NCBI GenBank assembly: GCA_902478785.1
Contig: CABSMJ010000013.1
Location: 1 to 54,972 of the forward strand
From: an uncultured Oscillospiraceae bacterium
Lineage (GTDB): Bacteria; Bacillota; Clostridia; Oscillospirales; Oscillospiraceae
Length of the DNA: 54,972 bases
Direction of reading: 5' to 3'
The notes below the pieces were generated by a model. It did no database searches. It was not told where the DNA came from and worked only from the letters and a program-made list of their open reading frames with translations. The stretch's first letter is position 1, and each line of letters starts with the position of its first letter. The translations under genes were made by a program, and so were the position numbers. Shown here piece after piece: positions 7,595-15,570 of this stretch.

Positions 7595-9094
7595 TTACGC
7601 CTCGATCCAGCCGCTGGCACGCTCCACCGCTCGCTTCCACTGGCGGTAGTCCGCCTGACAGGCACTCTGATCCCGCTCCGGCAAAAAGACGTGCTGGCTC
7701 CGACGCAGGGCCCGCAGCTCCTCACAGCCGCTCCACACGCCCACAGCCAGCCCCGCCAGGGCCGCCGCGCCGAAGGCGGTGGTCTCCACCATGGACGGCC
7801 GGTCCACAGGGATCCGCAGCAGGTCCGCCTGGAACTGGAGCAACGGGTCGCTGACGCTGGCGCCGCCGTCCACCCGCAGGCAGGTGACCGGCAGGTCCTG
7901 CCGCATGGCCTCCATCAGGTCCGCCACCTGGTAGGCGATGGACTCCAGCACAGCCCGGGCGATATGGGCCTTGGTGGTGCCCCGTGTGAGACCCACAATA
8001 GTGCCTCGCGCGTACATATCCCAGTAGGGTGCCCCCAGGCCGGTAAAGGCCGGGACCACGAACACACCGCCGCTGTCCGCCACGCTCTCCGCCAGCCGGT
8101 CGCACTCCGGCGCACTGGAGATCAGCCCCAGCTCGTCCCGGAGCCACTGGATGGTGCTGCCAGCATTAAATACACTGCCCTCCAGGGCATAGGTGGTCTC
8201 ACCTCCCAGAGACCAGGCCACGGAGGTCAGCAGTCCCGCCCGGGACCGCACCGGCTGCTGCCCCACATTCATCAAAGTGAAGCAGCCCGTACCGTAGGTG
8301 TTCTTGGCCTCACCGGGGGCAAAGCAGGTCTGGCCGAACAGCGCCGCCGCCTGATCTCCCGCGCTGCCGCAGACGGGGATGCCCGCCAGGTCCTCCAATC
8401 CCGGCAGGCCCGGCGCCACCGTGCCATAGGGCCCGCAGGAGGGCACCGGCTGAGGCAGGATGCACATGGGCACATCCAGCAGCCGGCACAGCTCCTCGTC
8501 CCAGCAAAGACGATGGATGTCAAAGAGCATGGTGCGGGAGGCGTTGGAGTAGTCGCTGACGTGGGCCTTGCCCCCGGTGAGATTCCAGATCAGCCAGGAG
8601 TCCACCGTGCCGCACAGCAGTTCCCCCCGCTCTGCCCGGGCCCGGGCGCCGGGGATATGGTCCAGGATCCATTTGATCTTGGTGCCGGAGAAGTAGGCAT
8701 CGATAAGGAGTCCGGTGGTCTCGCTGATGCGCTCCGCCGCTCCCTCCGCCTTCAGCTGGTCGCACAGTGGCGCCGTCCGGCGGCACTGCCAGACGATGGC
8801 GTTGTATACCGGCTCGCCGGTGGCCTTGTCCCACAAAATGGTGGTCTCCCGCTGGTTGGTGATGCCGATGCCCACAATGTCCTTGGGATCGATGTGGGCA
8901 CTGTGGACCGCCTGGGCCATGGCCCGCCGCTCCGTCTCCCAGATCTCCAGGGGATCATGCTCCACCCAGCCGGGCTGGGGATAGATCTGGTGGAAGGGAT
9001 GCTGGGCTTTGGACACCACCTCGCCGCCGGTGCCGAACAAAATGGCCCGGGAGCTGGTGGTCCCTTGGTCCAGAGCCAGAAGATAAGACGCCAT
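7595..9094 (-). CDS. glpK: Glycerol kinase
   Basis: Phosphorylates glycerol to glycerol 3-phosphate with ATP in the cytoplasm. It has 499 residues, the expected FGGY-kinase length. Visible motifs are DQGTTSSRAILF at the N-terminus, WLIWNLTGG near residue 170, GSAGDQAAALFGQ near 240, ALEGSVFNAGSTIQWLRD near 305 and LRVDGGASVSDPLLQFQADL near 400. Start ATG 9094 follows GGGGGAG; the frame is open 17 codons further upstream without a site. No glycerol facilitator or glycerol-3-phosphate dehydrogenase lies next to it. Instead it is divergent from a lipase-like hydrolase that may supply glycerol. Confidence 0.96.
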   Translation of the reverse strand: MASYLLALDQGTTSSRAILFGTGGEVVSKAQHPFHQIYPQPGWVEHDPLEIWETERRAMAQAVHSAHIDPKDIVGIGITNQRETTILWDKATGEPVYNAIVWQCRRTAPLCDQLKAEGAAERISETTGLLIDAYFSGTKIKWILDHIPGARARAERGELLCGTVDSWLIWNLTGGKAHVSDYSNASRTMLFDIHRLCWDEELCRLLDVPMCILPQPVPSCGPYGTVAPGLPGLEDLAGIPVCGSAGDQAAALFGQTCFAPGEAKNTYGTGCFTLMNVGQQPVRSRAGLLTSVAWSLGGETTYALEGSVFNAGSTIQWLRDELGLISSAPECDRLAESVADSGGVFVVPAFTGLGAPYWDMYARGTIVGLTRGTTKAHIARAVLESIAYQVADLMEAMRQDLPVTCLRVDGGASVSDPLLQFQADLLRIPVDRPSMVETTAFGAAALAGLAVGVWSGCEELRALRRSQHVFLPERDQSACQADYRQWKRAVERASGWIEA

Positions 9095-9175
9095 AAAAAA
9101 ACTCCCCCTATCTTTTTTGGTGGGTTCATGGTAAAATTCTACCAAGCATCATACCACAGGGAGGATGGTTTTTCC

Positions 9176-10138
9176 ATGATCAAAAAAGAATTTCACTATC
9201 CCTCCGCCGACGGCAAAACCTCCATCCACGGCATTCGCTGGATCCCGGAGGGCAAACCCCGGGCGGTATTGCAGCTGGCCCACGGAGTAGCGGAATATAT
9301 CGACCGGTACGACCCTTTTGCCCGCTGGCTGTGTGAGCAGGGTTTTGTGGTCACCGGAAACGATCACATCGGCCACGGTACCTCTGTGGCTCCCGGCGCC
9401 GCCAAGCTGTATTTCGGCCCCAAGGGCAGCTGGGAGACGGTGGTGCAGGACATCCACGGTCTCTATGGCATCACCCGCCAGAAGTTCCCGGGCCTCCCCT
9501 ATTTCCTGCTGGGCCACTCCATGGGCTCCTTCCTGGTGCGGACCTACCTCATTCGCTATCCCGGCACCGTGGACGGAGCTATTCTCATGGGCACCGGCCA
9601 CATGACCCGTCCCATGGTCTCCGCCGGACTTGCCCTGGCGGCGGTCTACGGCCGCCGGACCGGGTGGGACAAGCCCAATGACATCGTCAACCGCCTCTCC
9701 TTCGGCTCCTACAACGCCATCTTTGCCCCCAACCGCACCGGCTTTGACTGGCTCTCCGCCTACGAGCCCAATGTGGATGCCTATATTGCCGACCCCCTGT
9801 GCGGCGGCAACGCCTCCATCGGGCTGTTCCGGGAGATGCTCCGGGGCATCCGCTTCCTCACCGACCCCAAAAATATCCGCAAGATGAACCGCAACACCCC
9901 CATTCTCTTCGTCTCCGGTGAGATGGACCCGGTGGGCGAATGCGGCAAAGGGGTTCGGCGGGCCTTTGACGCCTTCCAGAAGGCGGGCATGCGCAGCGTA
10001 GAGCTCAAGCTGTATCCGGGGCTGCGCCACGAGATCCTCAACGAGGCGCCAGAGGACCGGCAGAAGGTCTATGACGACATCGCCGCGTGGCTGGAGGCCC
10101 ACACGCCGGCCCGGGAAAAGGCAGGCGCCAAATCATGA
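9176..10138 (+). CDS. Alpha/beta hydrolase, monoacylglycerol-lipase-like
   Basis: Serine hydrolase of 320 residues (Hydrolase_4/lysophospholipase group). The nucleophile elbow is LLGHSMGSFLVR (Ser about residue 117), the acid is the Asp in VSGEMDPVGECG (about 253) and the histidine is in YPGLRHEILNE (about 283). No signal peptide is seen, so it acts in the cytoplasm. The family cleaves monoacylglycerols or lysophospholipids. Divergence from glpK, 81 bases away, fits release of glycerol that GlpK then phosphorylates; this link is inference. ATG 9176 was chosen because the N-terminus MIKKEFHYPSADG begins the family fold; the long open frame upstream is antisense to glpK. Confidence 0.88.
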   Translation: MIKKEFHYPSADGKTSIHGIRWIPEGKPRAVLQLAHGVAEYIDRYDPFARWLCEQGFVVTGNDHIGHGTSVAPGAAKLYFGPKGSWETVVQDIHGLYGITRQKFPGLPYFLLGHSMGSFLVRTYLIRYPGTVDGAILMGTGHMTRPMVSAGLALAAVYGRRTGWDKPNDIVNRLSFGSYNAIFAPNRTGFDWLSAYEPNVDAYIADPLCGGNASIGLFREMLRGIRFLTDPKNIRKMNRNTPILFVSGEMDPVGECGKGVRRAFDAFQKAGMRSVELKLYPGLRHEILNEAPEDRQKVYDDIAAWLEAHTPAREKAGAKS

Positions 10139-10866
10139 GGCCTACTCGGAAATTTTACACTTGGAACCTGGTGGGCCGGAGCCTGGTATTCCTGGGTCTG
10201 GTCTGGTACGTAGCGGCCCACCCGGAGCAGGTGTGGGCGGACCTACTGGCTGGGCCGGTGCGTCTGACCCCCCTGACCGGTTTCTGGCTTTTGCTGATGG
10301 TGGCCATGGTGCTGCGCTTCTTCCCCTCCCGGTGGGAGAGCCTGGGCTGTCAAAAGCGGTTTTCCGCCCGGTTCAAGCCCACCGGCCGCGCTCCCGACCC
10401 ATCGGAGATCCGGCGGGCCGACCGGGGTGCATTGTGGGTGCTTCTGGTGTGGCTGGGCGGCAACGCCCTGGTACTGATCCTGTGGCGGTGGCTGGACATT
10501 CCACCGGTATACCTGCTGTGCCTGACGGGATTTTACAGTGTCTGCGACATCATCTGCATTCTCTTTTTGTGTCCCTTCCAGCTGATCTGGATGAAGAACC
10601 GATGCTGCACCACCTGCCGCATCTACGACTGGGATTACCCCATGATGTGTACGCCCCTGGTGGTGATCCCCTGCTTCTACGCCTGGTCCCTGGTGGCGCT
10701 GGCCGTTGTGCTGGCACTTCAATGGGAGATCACCTACCGCCGTCACCCGGAGCGGTTTTTTGAAAGCTCCAACCAGTCTCTGCGCTGCGCTGCCTGCCAA
10801 GAGCACCTGTGCGCCTACAAGCGGCGGCTGCGGGAAAAAAACAAGGAAAAAAGGCTGTCTGAATGA
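10135..10866 (+). CDS. Membrane protein with cysteine clusters
   Basis: Protein of 243 residues, family not recognised. Hydrophobic segments lie around residues 14-32, 48-66, 98-118, 125-150 and 180-205. After the fourth comes a cysteine cluster (NRCCTTCRIYDWDY), and the soluble C-terminal tail has a second (RCAACQEHLC), so the two could form a metal site on one side of the membrane. Its ATG overlaps the TGA of the upstream hydrolase gene (ATGA at 10135-10138), so the two form an operon. The tail ends in a strongly basic helix. No function is proposed. Confidence 0.7.
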   Translation: MRPTRKFYTWNLVGRSLVFLGLVWYVAAHPEQVWADLLAGPVRLTPLTGFWLLLMVAMVLRFFPSRWESLGCQKRFSARFKPTGRAPDPSEIRRADRGALWVLLVWLGGNALVLILWRWLDIPPVYLLCLTGFYSVCDIICILFLCPFQLIWMKNRCCTTCRIYDWDYPMMCTPLVVIPCFYAWSLVALAVVLALQWEITYRRHPERFFESSNQSLRCAACQEHLCAYKRRLREKNKEKRLSE

Positions 10867-10883
10867 ATTCAGGCAGCCTTTTT
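10847..10883 (+). terminator. Terminator between convergent genes
   Basis: Stem GGCTGTCTGAA/TTCAGGCAGCC (10853-10863 and 10868-10878) followed by T-rich sequence. The stop codon of the upstream gene lies in the loop. One stem pair is G-U on the plus strand, which favours that direction. Confidence 0.8.
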
Positions 10884-11417
10884 CTCATGCTTTGGCCAAG
10901 CCGCAAGGGTCAGCACCTCCGGGTCATGGTACCGCCACAGCAGCCCCAGGGACACCGCCCCATCCACTGCCGCCACCGGCACCGCCGCCCAGGTCCACAC
11001 CGGTGCCAGGGAGGCCGCTGCCTCCGCCAGCCGGGGCTGGAGCCAGGGGTAGAGCGCCGCCAGCAGCACGCCCCAGGCCAGGGAGAAGGGCACCGAGATC
11101 CGCCCGTTGACGTTGCCCCACACGCCGGTGTAGTCCCAGAACTTTACCCCCAGCCCCACGTCATAGGCCCAGTGGACTGCGTACTCCACCGCCGTGGCGG
11201 TGAGGCCGCCCCACAGCGCCAGGGAGAAAAAATTCCCGGTCAGGGCCGGTGGCAGCGCCTCCACCGCCAGCACCCCCAGCCCATAGACCGGACACAGGGG
11301 CAGCAGCAAAAAGCCCTTGCGCACCTGCCGGGGGGACCGGGTGGCGGCGGCATAGAGCCGCTCCAAAAGGTACCCCAGGAAGCTGTACATACAAAAGCGC
11401 CAGAAAAGTCCCGCCAT
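10869..11417 (-). CDS. CmpB-type membrane protein (putative ABC transporter permease family)
   Basis: Membrane protein of 182 residues. The start MAGLFWRFCMYSFLGYLLER, then RKGFLLLPLCPVYGLGVLAV and WGGLTATAVEYAVHWAYDVG, fits the family annotated as putative ABC transporter type IV / CmpB (DUF1113), common in clostridia and without an established function. About five membrane segments are visible; the Trp-Asp-Tyr segment FWDYTGVWGNVNGRIS is the conserved part. ATG 11417 follows GGAAAGGAG; the longer frame upstream has no site. It stands alone and divergent from the uracil-DNA glycosylase gene. Despite the family name no ATPase accompanies it. Confidence 0.75.
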   Translation of the reverse strand: MAGLFWRFCMYSFLGYLLERLYAAATRSPRQVRKGFLLLPLCPVYGLGVLAVEALPPALTGNFFSLALWGGLTATAVEYAVHWAYDVGLGVKFWDYTGVWGNVNGRISVPFSLAWGVLLAALYPWLQPRLAEAAASLAPVWTWAAVPVAAVDGAVSLGLLWRYHDPEVLTLAAWPKHEKKAA

Positions 11418-11609
11418 CTCCGCTCTCCTTTCCAAGATGTGGCTCTCTCCTTCCAGTCTCTCCACAAAGTGGGCGGCCTATCCTCTTTGGGTGGATTGCG
11501 GGGCGGGAAAAATCGTGGTACACTGTCTCCAAAGAAAAGAAACGCAAGCCCGCCGGCCCCGCCGGCAGGACAGGCCTCTTGCAGGGAGGCCGGACAAGGA
11601 GGAGACGAT

Positions 11610-12194
11610 ATGGCGGATACCTGGGAGAGCCTGCGGGCGGAGTGTATGCAGTGCCAGGGCTGCGGTCTGGCGGGAGGCCGGACCCATGTGGTGTTTGGCG
11701 ACGGGTCCCAGACGGCCCGGGTGCTGTTCGTGGGCGAGGGCCCCGGCCAGAACGAGGACGAGCAGGGCGTGCCCTTTGTGGGCAAGGCCGGGCAGCTGCT
11801 GGACGACATGCTGGCCATGATCGGTCTGGACCGGACCCAGGTCTACATCGCCAACATCGTCAAGTGCCGCCCGCCCCAGAACCGGGACCCCCTGAACACA
11901 GAGCGGGAGGCCTGCTTCCCCTTTCTGCGCCGGCAGATGGCCCTGCTGCAGCCAAAGCTGTTGGTGTGTTTAGGCCGCATCGCCGCCACGGAGCTCATCA
12001 AGCCCGACTTCAAGATCACCCGGGAGCATGGCCAGTGGTTCGAGCGGGACGGGATGCTGCTGATGGCCATGTACCACCCCGCCGCACTGCTGCGGGATCC
12101 CACCAAAAAGCCCGATACCTTTGAGGACCTCAAGAGCCTCCAGCAGAAGATCCGTGAGGTATGCCCCGAGACGGTGTTGCGTCGGGACTGGTGA
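11610..12194 (+). CDS. Uracil-DNA glycosylase, family 4 (Fe-S type)
   Basis: Removes uracil from DNA produced by cytosine deamination, starting base-excision repair. It has 194 residues. Motif 1 is VGEGPGQNEDEQGVPFVGKA (about residues 40-60), and the second active-site motif is MYHPAALLRDP (about 153). Cysteines at about 12 and 15 (ECMQCQGC), in NIVKCRPP and in EACFPF match the four ligands of the 4Fe-4S cluster of this family. ATG 11610 is preceded by AAGGAGGAG; the open frame extends far upstream but only as antisense of the CmpB-type gene. The bioY promoter begins directly after its stop. Confidence 0.93.
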   Translation: MADTWESLRAECMQCQGCGLAGGRTHVVFGDGSQTARVLFVGEGPGQNEDEQGVPFVGKAGQLLDDMLAMIGLDRTQVYIANIVKCRPPQNRDPLNTEREACFPFLRRQMALLQPKLLVCLGRIAATELIKPDFKITREHGQWFERDGMLLMAMYHPAALLRDPTKKPDTFEDLKSLQQKIREVCPETVLRRDW

Positions 12195-12202
12195 ATGCCA
12201 AG

Positions 12203-12234
12203 TTGTAAACCAGTTTTCTATTTATGGTTGACAA
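12203..12234. promoter_or_regulatory. BirA-type biotin operator
   Basis: Inverted repeat TTGTAAACC (12203-12211), 14 bases, GGTTGACAA (12226-12234), which matches the established BirA operator layout in Firmicutes. Its right half contains the -35 box of the bioY promoter, so biotin-loaded BirA would block RNA polymerase. Confidence 0.85.
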
Positions 12235-12256
12235 GTTTCCCCAGCGGTGCTATACT
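12228..12256 (+). promoter_or_regulatory. Promoter of bioY
   Basis: -35 TTGACA (12228-12233), 17-base spacer and -10 TATACT (12251-12256). The -35 is embedded in the BirA operator. Confidence 0.85.
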
Positions 12257-12290
12257 CGCCTCATCCTCTTGGAGAAAGGAGAGGCGCCTC

Positions 12291-12851
12291 ATGTCTCAAA
12301 ACACCTCCCGCGCCGTCCCCACACGGACGGCGGAGCTGACCTATATCGCCGCGGCGGCGGTACTCATCACCGTCTGCGCCTGGATCACCATTCCCACCAC
12401 CGTCCCCTTCACCATGCAGACCTTCGGCATCTTTACCGCCCTGGGATTGCTGGGTGGACGCCGGGGCACCTGGGCGGTGCTGGTGTATCTGCTGCTGGGA
12501 GCCGTGGGATTGCCGGTGTTCTCCGGATTTGGCGCCGGGCCGGGGCAGCTGCTGGGAGCCACCGGCGGCTACCTGGTGGGCTTTTTGTGTCTGGCTCTGG
12601 TCTGCTGGCTGGTGACACACTTCCTGGATGACAATCTCTGGGCCACTGCCCTGGGAATGCTGCTGGGCCTGGTGGTGTGCTACGCCTTTGGCACCGCTTG
12701 GTTCCTGGTGGTCTACGCCAGAACCTCCGGGCCCGTGGGACTGGTCACCGCTCTGAGCTGGTGCGTGGTCCCCTTTGTGGTGCCGGACTGCATCAAAATG
12801 GCCCTGGCACTACTCATCAGCCGCCGTCTGCGGCCCTATGTAAAACTCTGA
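12291..12851 (+). CDS. bioY: Biotin transporter substrate-binding component BioY
   Basis: Integral membrane S-component that takes up biotin, alone or with an ECF energy-coupling module. It has 186 residues and six hydrophobic segments. Family features are TVPFTMQTFGIFTALGLLGG near residue 35, VYLLLGAVGLPVFSGFGAGP near 68 and LLGATGGYLVGFL near 92, the conserved biotin-binding region. ATG 12291 follows GGAGAAAGGAGAG. Control by BirA is read directly from the operator upstream, so the cell probably scavenges biotin. No ecfA or ecfT gene is nearby, so a shared ECF module elsewhere is expected. Confidence 0.95.
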   Translation: MSQNTSRAVPTRTAELTYIAAAAVLITVCAWITIPTTVPFTMQTFGIFTALGLLGGRRGTWAVLVYLLLGAVGLPVFSGFGAGPGQLLGATGGYLVGFLCLALVCWLVTHFLDDNLWATALGMLLGLVVCYAFGTAWFLVVYARTSGPVGLVTALSWCVVPFVVPDCIKMALALLISRRLRPYVKL

Positions 12852-12865
12852 ACAGAGAAAAACGG

Positions 12866-12907
12866 AAAAAGAGGGGCGGGAGCCAATGGCTCCCGCCCCT
12901 CTTTTTT
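12866..12907 (+). terminator. Terminator after bioY
   Basis: Perfect stem GAGGGGCGGGAGCC/GGCTCCCGCCCCTC with loop AAT, A-run before and T-run after, so usable from both convergent genes. Confidence 0.9.
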
Positions 12908-12920
12908 ATCGAGTATCCCC

Positions 12921-13478
12921 TCAGGGCTTGGCATAACGGTAGGTCAGGTGCAAGCGGACGGTGGAGTTGCTCTGGTTGTCCACCCGCCAGGGCTGGTCCG
13001 CAGGAAAACGCACCGCGTCCCACTCCAGCATCTGAAAGCTCTCCTCCCCCACGGTGACGCCGGCGGTGCCGGAGAGGACCGTCAGATAGGCCACGGTGCC
13101 CACGGGCAGCGGGTCCGGGGAAAATTTCCCGCTGATGAACACATCCACATGGTAGCTCTCCAGCCCCGAGGCCTCCTCAAAGGGCAGCAGGGGGCGCTTG
13201 ATCACCTTGCCGCCGTCCAGCCGGACCGGCTTGGTATCCAGCTCCCGCACCAGTTGAAGGCCCCCGTCCTCCGGGCAAACCACCAGCTGCTCCAGCGGCG
13301 CCCGCAGGGCCGCCGCCAGCTTGGCCAGCGTCCCCACGGAGGGGTTGGTCTCTCCTCGCTCGATCTGACCCAGCATGCTGCGGGACACGCCGGCCTCTGC
13401 CGCCGCCCGCTCGATGCTCATCTTCCGCGCCCGGCGAATGCGCTTGACGTTTTCTCCCACCGCCTGCTGAATCTCCAT
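12921..13478 (-). CDS. XRE-family regulator with C-terminal cupin domain
   Basis: Transcription factor of 185 residues. The N-terminal helix-turn-helix (residues about 8-62) includes IERAAAEAGVSRSMLGQIER and GETNPSVGTLAKLAAAL. The C-terminal cupin barrel (about 105-180) includes YLTVLSGTAGVTVGEESF and the final strand VRLHLTYRY. XRE-cupin proteins of this size commonly regulate a small metabolic or transport function, with the cupin binding the ligand. No obvious target sits beside it: it is convergent with bioY and upstream of cysS. A near-perfect 26-base palindrome overlaps its own transcription start, which points to autoregulation. Confidence 0.88.
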   Translation of the reverse strand: MEIQQAVGENVKRIRRARKMSIERAAAEAGVSRSMLGQIERGETNPSVGTLAKLAAALRAPLEQLVVCPEDGGLQLVRELDTKPVRLDGGKVIKRPLLPFEEASGLESYHVDVFISGKFSPDPLPVGTVAYLTVLSGTAGVTVGEESFQMLEWDAVRFPADQPWRVDNQSNSTVRLHLTYRYAKP

Positions 13479-13488
13479 AGCAGCCCCC

Positions 13489-13514
13489 TAATCGCACAAT
13501 ATATTGTCTGATTA
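13489..13514. promoter_or_regulatory. 26-base palindromic operator-like site
   Basis: Arms TAATCGCACAATA and TATTGTCTGATTA pair at 11 of 13 positions around the perfect core ACAATATATTGT. It lies just downstream of the -10 box of the XRE-cupin gene, covering roughly +1 to +26. Confidence 0.6.
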
Positions 13515-13521
13515 CCTGTTT

Positions 13522-13550
13522 ATAGTACCCTTTTTGTCGAACGGTGTCAA
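13522..13550 (-). promoter_or_regulatory. Promoter of the XRE-cupin gene
   Basis: Minus-strand -35 TTGACA (13545-13550), 17-base spacer and -10 TACTAT (13522-13527). Confidence 0.75.
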
Positions 13551-13551
13551 G

Positions 13552-13593
13552 AAAAAAGCACCGGCCCGGAGAGAGTTTTTCCCCGGACCGGTG
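13552..13593 (-). terminator. Terminator after cysS
   Basis: Arms CACCGGCCCGG (13559-13569) and CCGGACCGGTG (13583-13593) with a T-run on the minus-strand side. The single mismatch is a U-G pair in the cysS transcript. Confidence 0.85.
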
Positions 13594-13616
13594 TCCCCCT
13601 ATATAAAATCAGATGC

Positions 13617-15062
13617 TCAGACGCGCTTCCAGACGGCGCCGCCGGGCACGTCGGTGATCTCGATGCCCTGAGCCTTGAGCTCGTCGCGGATCCGGTCGGC
13701 CTCAGCGAAGTTCTTGGCCTTCTTGGCCTCACCCCGCTGGAGCACCAACGCGTCGATGGCGCTGTCGCCCTCGCCGGTGACGGTGTAGCCGCCGGCGGTG
13801 GCAGTGGAGGCCTTGGCCGCCTCCTGGCGCTTGGCCTCCGCCTTCTCCAGCAGGCTCAGGCTCAGCACCTGGTCAAACTCGCCCAAGAGGCTGAGCTTGG
13901 TGGCGTCGTTGGTCTTATACTTGAGCACGTCGTACAGCGCCGTCACCGCCAGAGAGGTGTTCAAGTCGTTGTCCAGCGCGGCCCGGAACTTCTCCCGCAG
14001 TGCAGCCTGGGCTTCAGCGTCCACCTCCCCGTCGCCGGGCTTGAGGGCGGCGATGCGGCCGATGAGCTTTTGATAGGCGCCGGCGGCGTTGTCCAGGTTC
14101 TCCCAGGAGAACACCAAGGACTTGCGATAGTGGCTCTGGAGGCAGAACAGGCGATAGACCAGGGGGTCATAGCCCTTCTCCTGGAGCAGCGAGACGGTGA
14201 GGAACTCGCCGCTGGACTTGCTCATCTTGCCGTTGGTGGTGTTCAGGTGCAGCACATGGACCCACCAGTTGCACCAGTGGTGGCCCAGATAGGCCTCGGA
14301 CTGGGCGATCTCGTTGGTGTGATGGGGAAAGGCATTGTCAATGCCGCCGCAGTGGATGTCCAGGTCCTCGCCCAGGTGCTTCATAGAAATGCCGGAGCAC
14401 TCGATGTGCCAGCCGGGATAGCCCACGCCCCAGGGGGAGTCCCACTTCAGGGCCTGATCCTCAAACTTGGACTGGGTGAACCAGAGGACGAAGTCGTTCT
14501 TGTTGCGCTTGTTGGTATCCTCTTCCACGCCCTCCCGGACGCCCACAGCCAGGTCGTCGGCGTCGTGATCGTTGAAAATATAATAGCGCTCCAGCTTGCT
14601 GGTGTCGAAATAGACGTTGCCGCCGGCCTGATAGGCATAGCCGGTGTCCAGGAGCTTGGTGATGATCTTGATATACTCGTTGATGCAGTTAGTGGCGGGC
14701 TCCACCACGTCGGGCCGCTTGATGTTGAGCTTGCGGCAGTCGTCAAAGAAGGCGTCGGTATAGAACTTGGCGATCTCCATGACGGTCTTGTGCTCCCGCT
14801 TGGCGCCCTTGAGCATCTTGTCCTCGCCGGTGTCGGCGTCGGAGGTCAGATGGCCTACGTCGGTGATGTTCATGACCCGCTTGACATTATAGCCCACATA
14901 GCGCAGATACTTCTCCAGCACGTCCTCCATGATATAGGACCGGAGGTTTCCGATATGGGCGAAGTGGTACACCGTGGGGCCGCAGGTATACATCTTGACA
15001 ATGTCAGGATGGTTGGGAACGAACTCCTCTTTCTTGTGGGTGGCAGAATTGTACAGCAGCAT
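13617..15062 (-). CDS. cysS: Cysteine-tRNA ligase
   Basis: Class I synthetase that charges tRNA-Cys. It has 481 residues. Visible motifs are YTCGPTVYHFAHIGNLRSY (zinc ligand Cys and HIGH-like HIGN, about residues 24-43), WHIECSGIS and FPHHTNEIAQSEA with further zinc ligands (about 205-240), and GKMSKSSGEFLTV (KMSKS loop, about 265). The helical anticodon-binding domain follows, ending in AKNFAEADRIRDELKAQGI. Start ATG 15062 has GGAAGGAGAG upstream; the longer open frame runs back into the T-box leader and is not coding. Control by a cysteine T-box supports the assignment. Confidence 0.97.
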   Translation of the reverse strand: MLLYNSATHKKEEFVPNHPDIVKMYTCGPTVYHFAHIGNLRSYIMEDVLEKYLRYVGYNVKRVMNITDVGHLTSDADTGEDKMLKGAKREHKTVMEIAKFYTDAFFDDCRKLNIKRPDVVEPATNCINEYIKIITKLLDTGYAYQAGGNVYFDTSKLERYYIFNDHDADDLAVGVREGVEEDTNKRNKNDFVLWFTQSKFEDQALKWDSPWGVGYPGWHIECSGISMKHLGEDLDIHCGGIDNAFPHHTNEIAQSEAYLGHHWCNWWVHVLHLNTTNGKMSKSSGEFLTVSLLQEKGYDPLVYRLFCLQSHYRKSLVFSWENLDNAAGAYQKLIGRIAALKPGDGEVDAEAQAALREKFRAALDNDLNTSLAVTALYDVLKYKTNDATKLSLLGEFDQVLSLSLLEKAEAKRQEAAKASTATAGGYTVTGEGDSAIDALVLQRGEAKKAKNFAEADRIRDELKAQGIEITDVPGGAVWKRV

Positions 15063-15149
15063 CTCTTGCTCTCCTTCCTGTTTGGTTCGAGTTGCGCGGC
15101 GGGCCCGCAGGTCCGCCCCGGTGCCGGGGGCATGGGGAAGGGCCGAAAT

Positions 15150-15400
15150 ACAAAAAACGCCTCCCGCGCCCATCCGGGCGCAAGAGGCGTGGTCAGCACG
15201 CGGTTCCACTCTTGCTTTTCACTCATGCCGGCCAGTCAGCCGGACGGCCCGCTATCGGCGGCCACACCGGGGGCCATTACGCCCCGCGCTCCCGGATGCA
15301 CTTCACAGCCCCCTCCGCAGACCCGCTTGCAGCCGGTGACGGGTCCTCTCTTAGCTTCGGCAGGATGCTACTCTTTCCGTTCCTCGCGCTCTTGGAATAT
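15150..15400 (-). promoter_or_regulatory. T-box riboswitch, cysteine-specific, with terminator
   Basis: Leader of cysS that reads through when tRNA-Cys is uncharged. The minus strand shows the T-box sequence AGAGTGGAACCGCG at about 15199-15212 and a terminator stem at 15157-15190 (ACGCCTC..GCGCCC/GGGCGC..GAGGCGT) with a T-run. The likely specifier codon is TGC (Cys) at 15298-15300, following GCTGTGAAG. Confidence 0.9.
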
Positions 15401-15406
15401 ACCAGT

Positions 15407-15435
15407 ATATTATCAGCCTTTCCTCCCGGTGTCAA
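15407..15435 (-). promoter_or_regulatory. Promoter of the cysS leader
   Basis: Minus-strand -35 TTGACA (15430-15435), 17-base spacer and -10 TAATAT (15407-15412). Confidence 0.8.
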
Positions 15436-15481
15436 GGGCGGTTTTTCTTCCATATTTCCCTCCTTTTCCCGGTTTTGCCCC

Positions 15482-15527
15482 TGTCAACCAGCAGTTGACA
15501 AAATTCCCCTGCCCGTCGCTTGTCAAC
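15482..15527. promoter_or_regulatory. Triple TGTCAAC operator-like repeat
   Basis: TGTCAAC at 15482-15488, its reverse complement GTTGACA at 15494-15500 (5 bases between) and TGTCAAC again at 15521-15527. The last copy overlaps the -35 box of the following XRE gene, suggesting repressor binding. Confidence 0.5.
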
Positions 15528-15548
15528 CGGGGGAACTTCCGGTATGAT
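15520..15548 (+). promoter_or_regulatory. Promoter of the XRE/zinc-ribbon gene
   Basis: -35 TTGTCA (15520-15525), 17-base spacer and -10 TATGAT (15543-15548), followed closely by AAAGGAGGG and the ATG at 15571. Confidence 0.7.
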
Positions 15549-15570
15549 GATAGGGAAAAGGAGGGATCCT

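Noticed and set aside
15482..15527. Second BirA operator
   Set aside because: The half-sites resemble BirA halves, but their orientation and spacing (TGTCAAC-5-GTTGACA) do not fit TTGTNAAC-N14-16-GTTNACAA, and no biotin gene follows.
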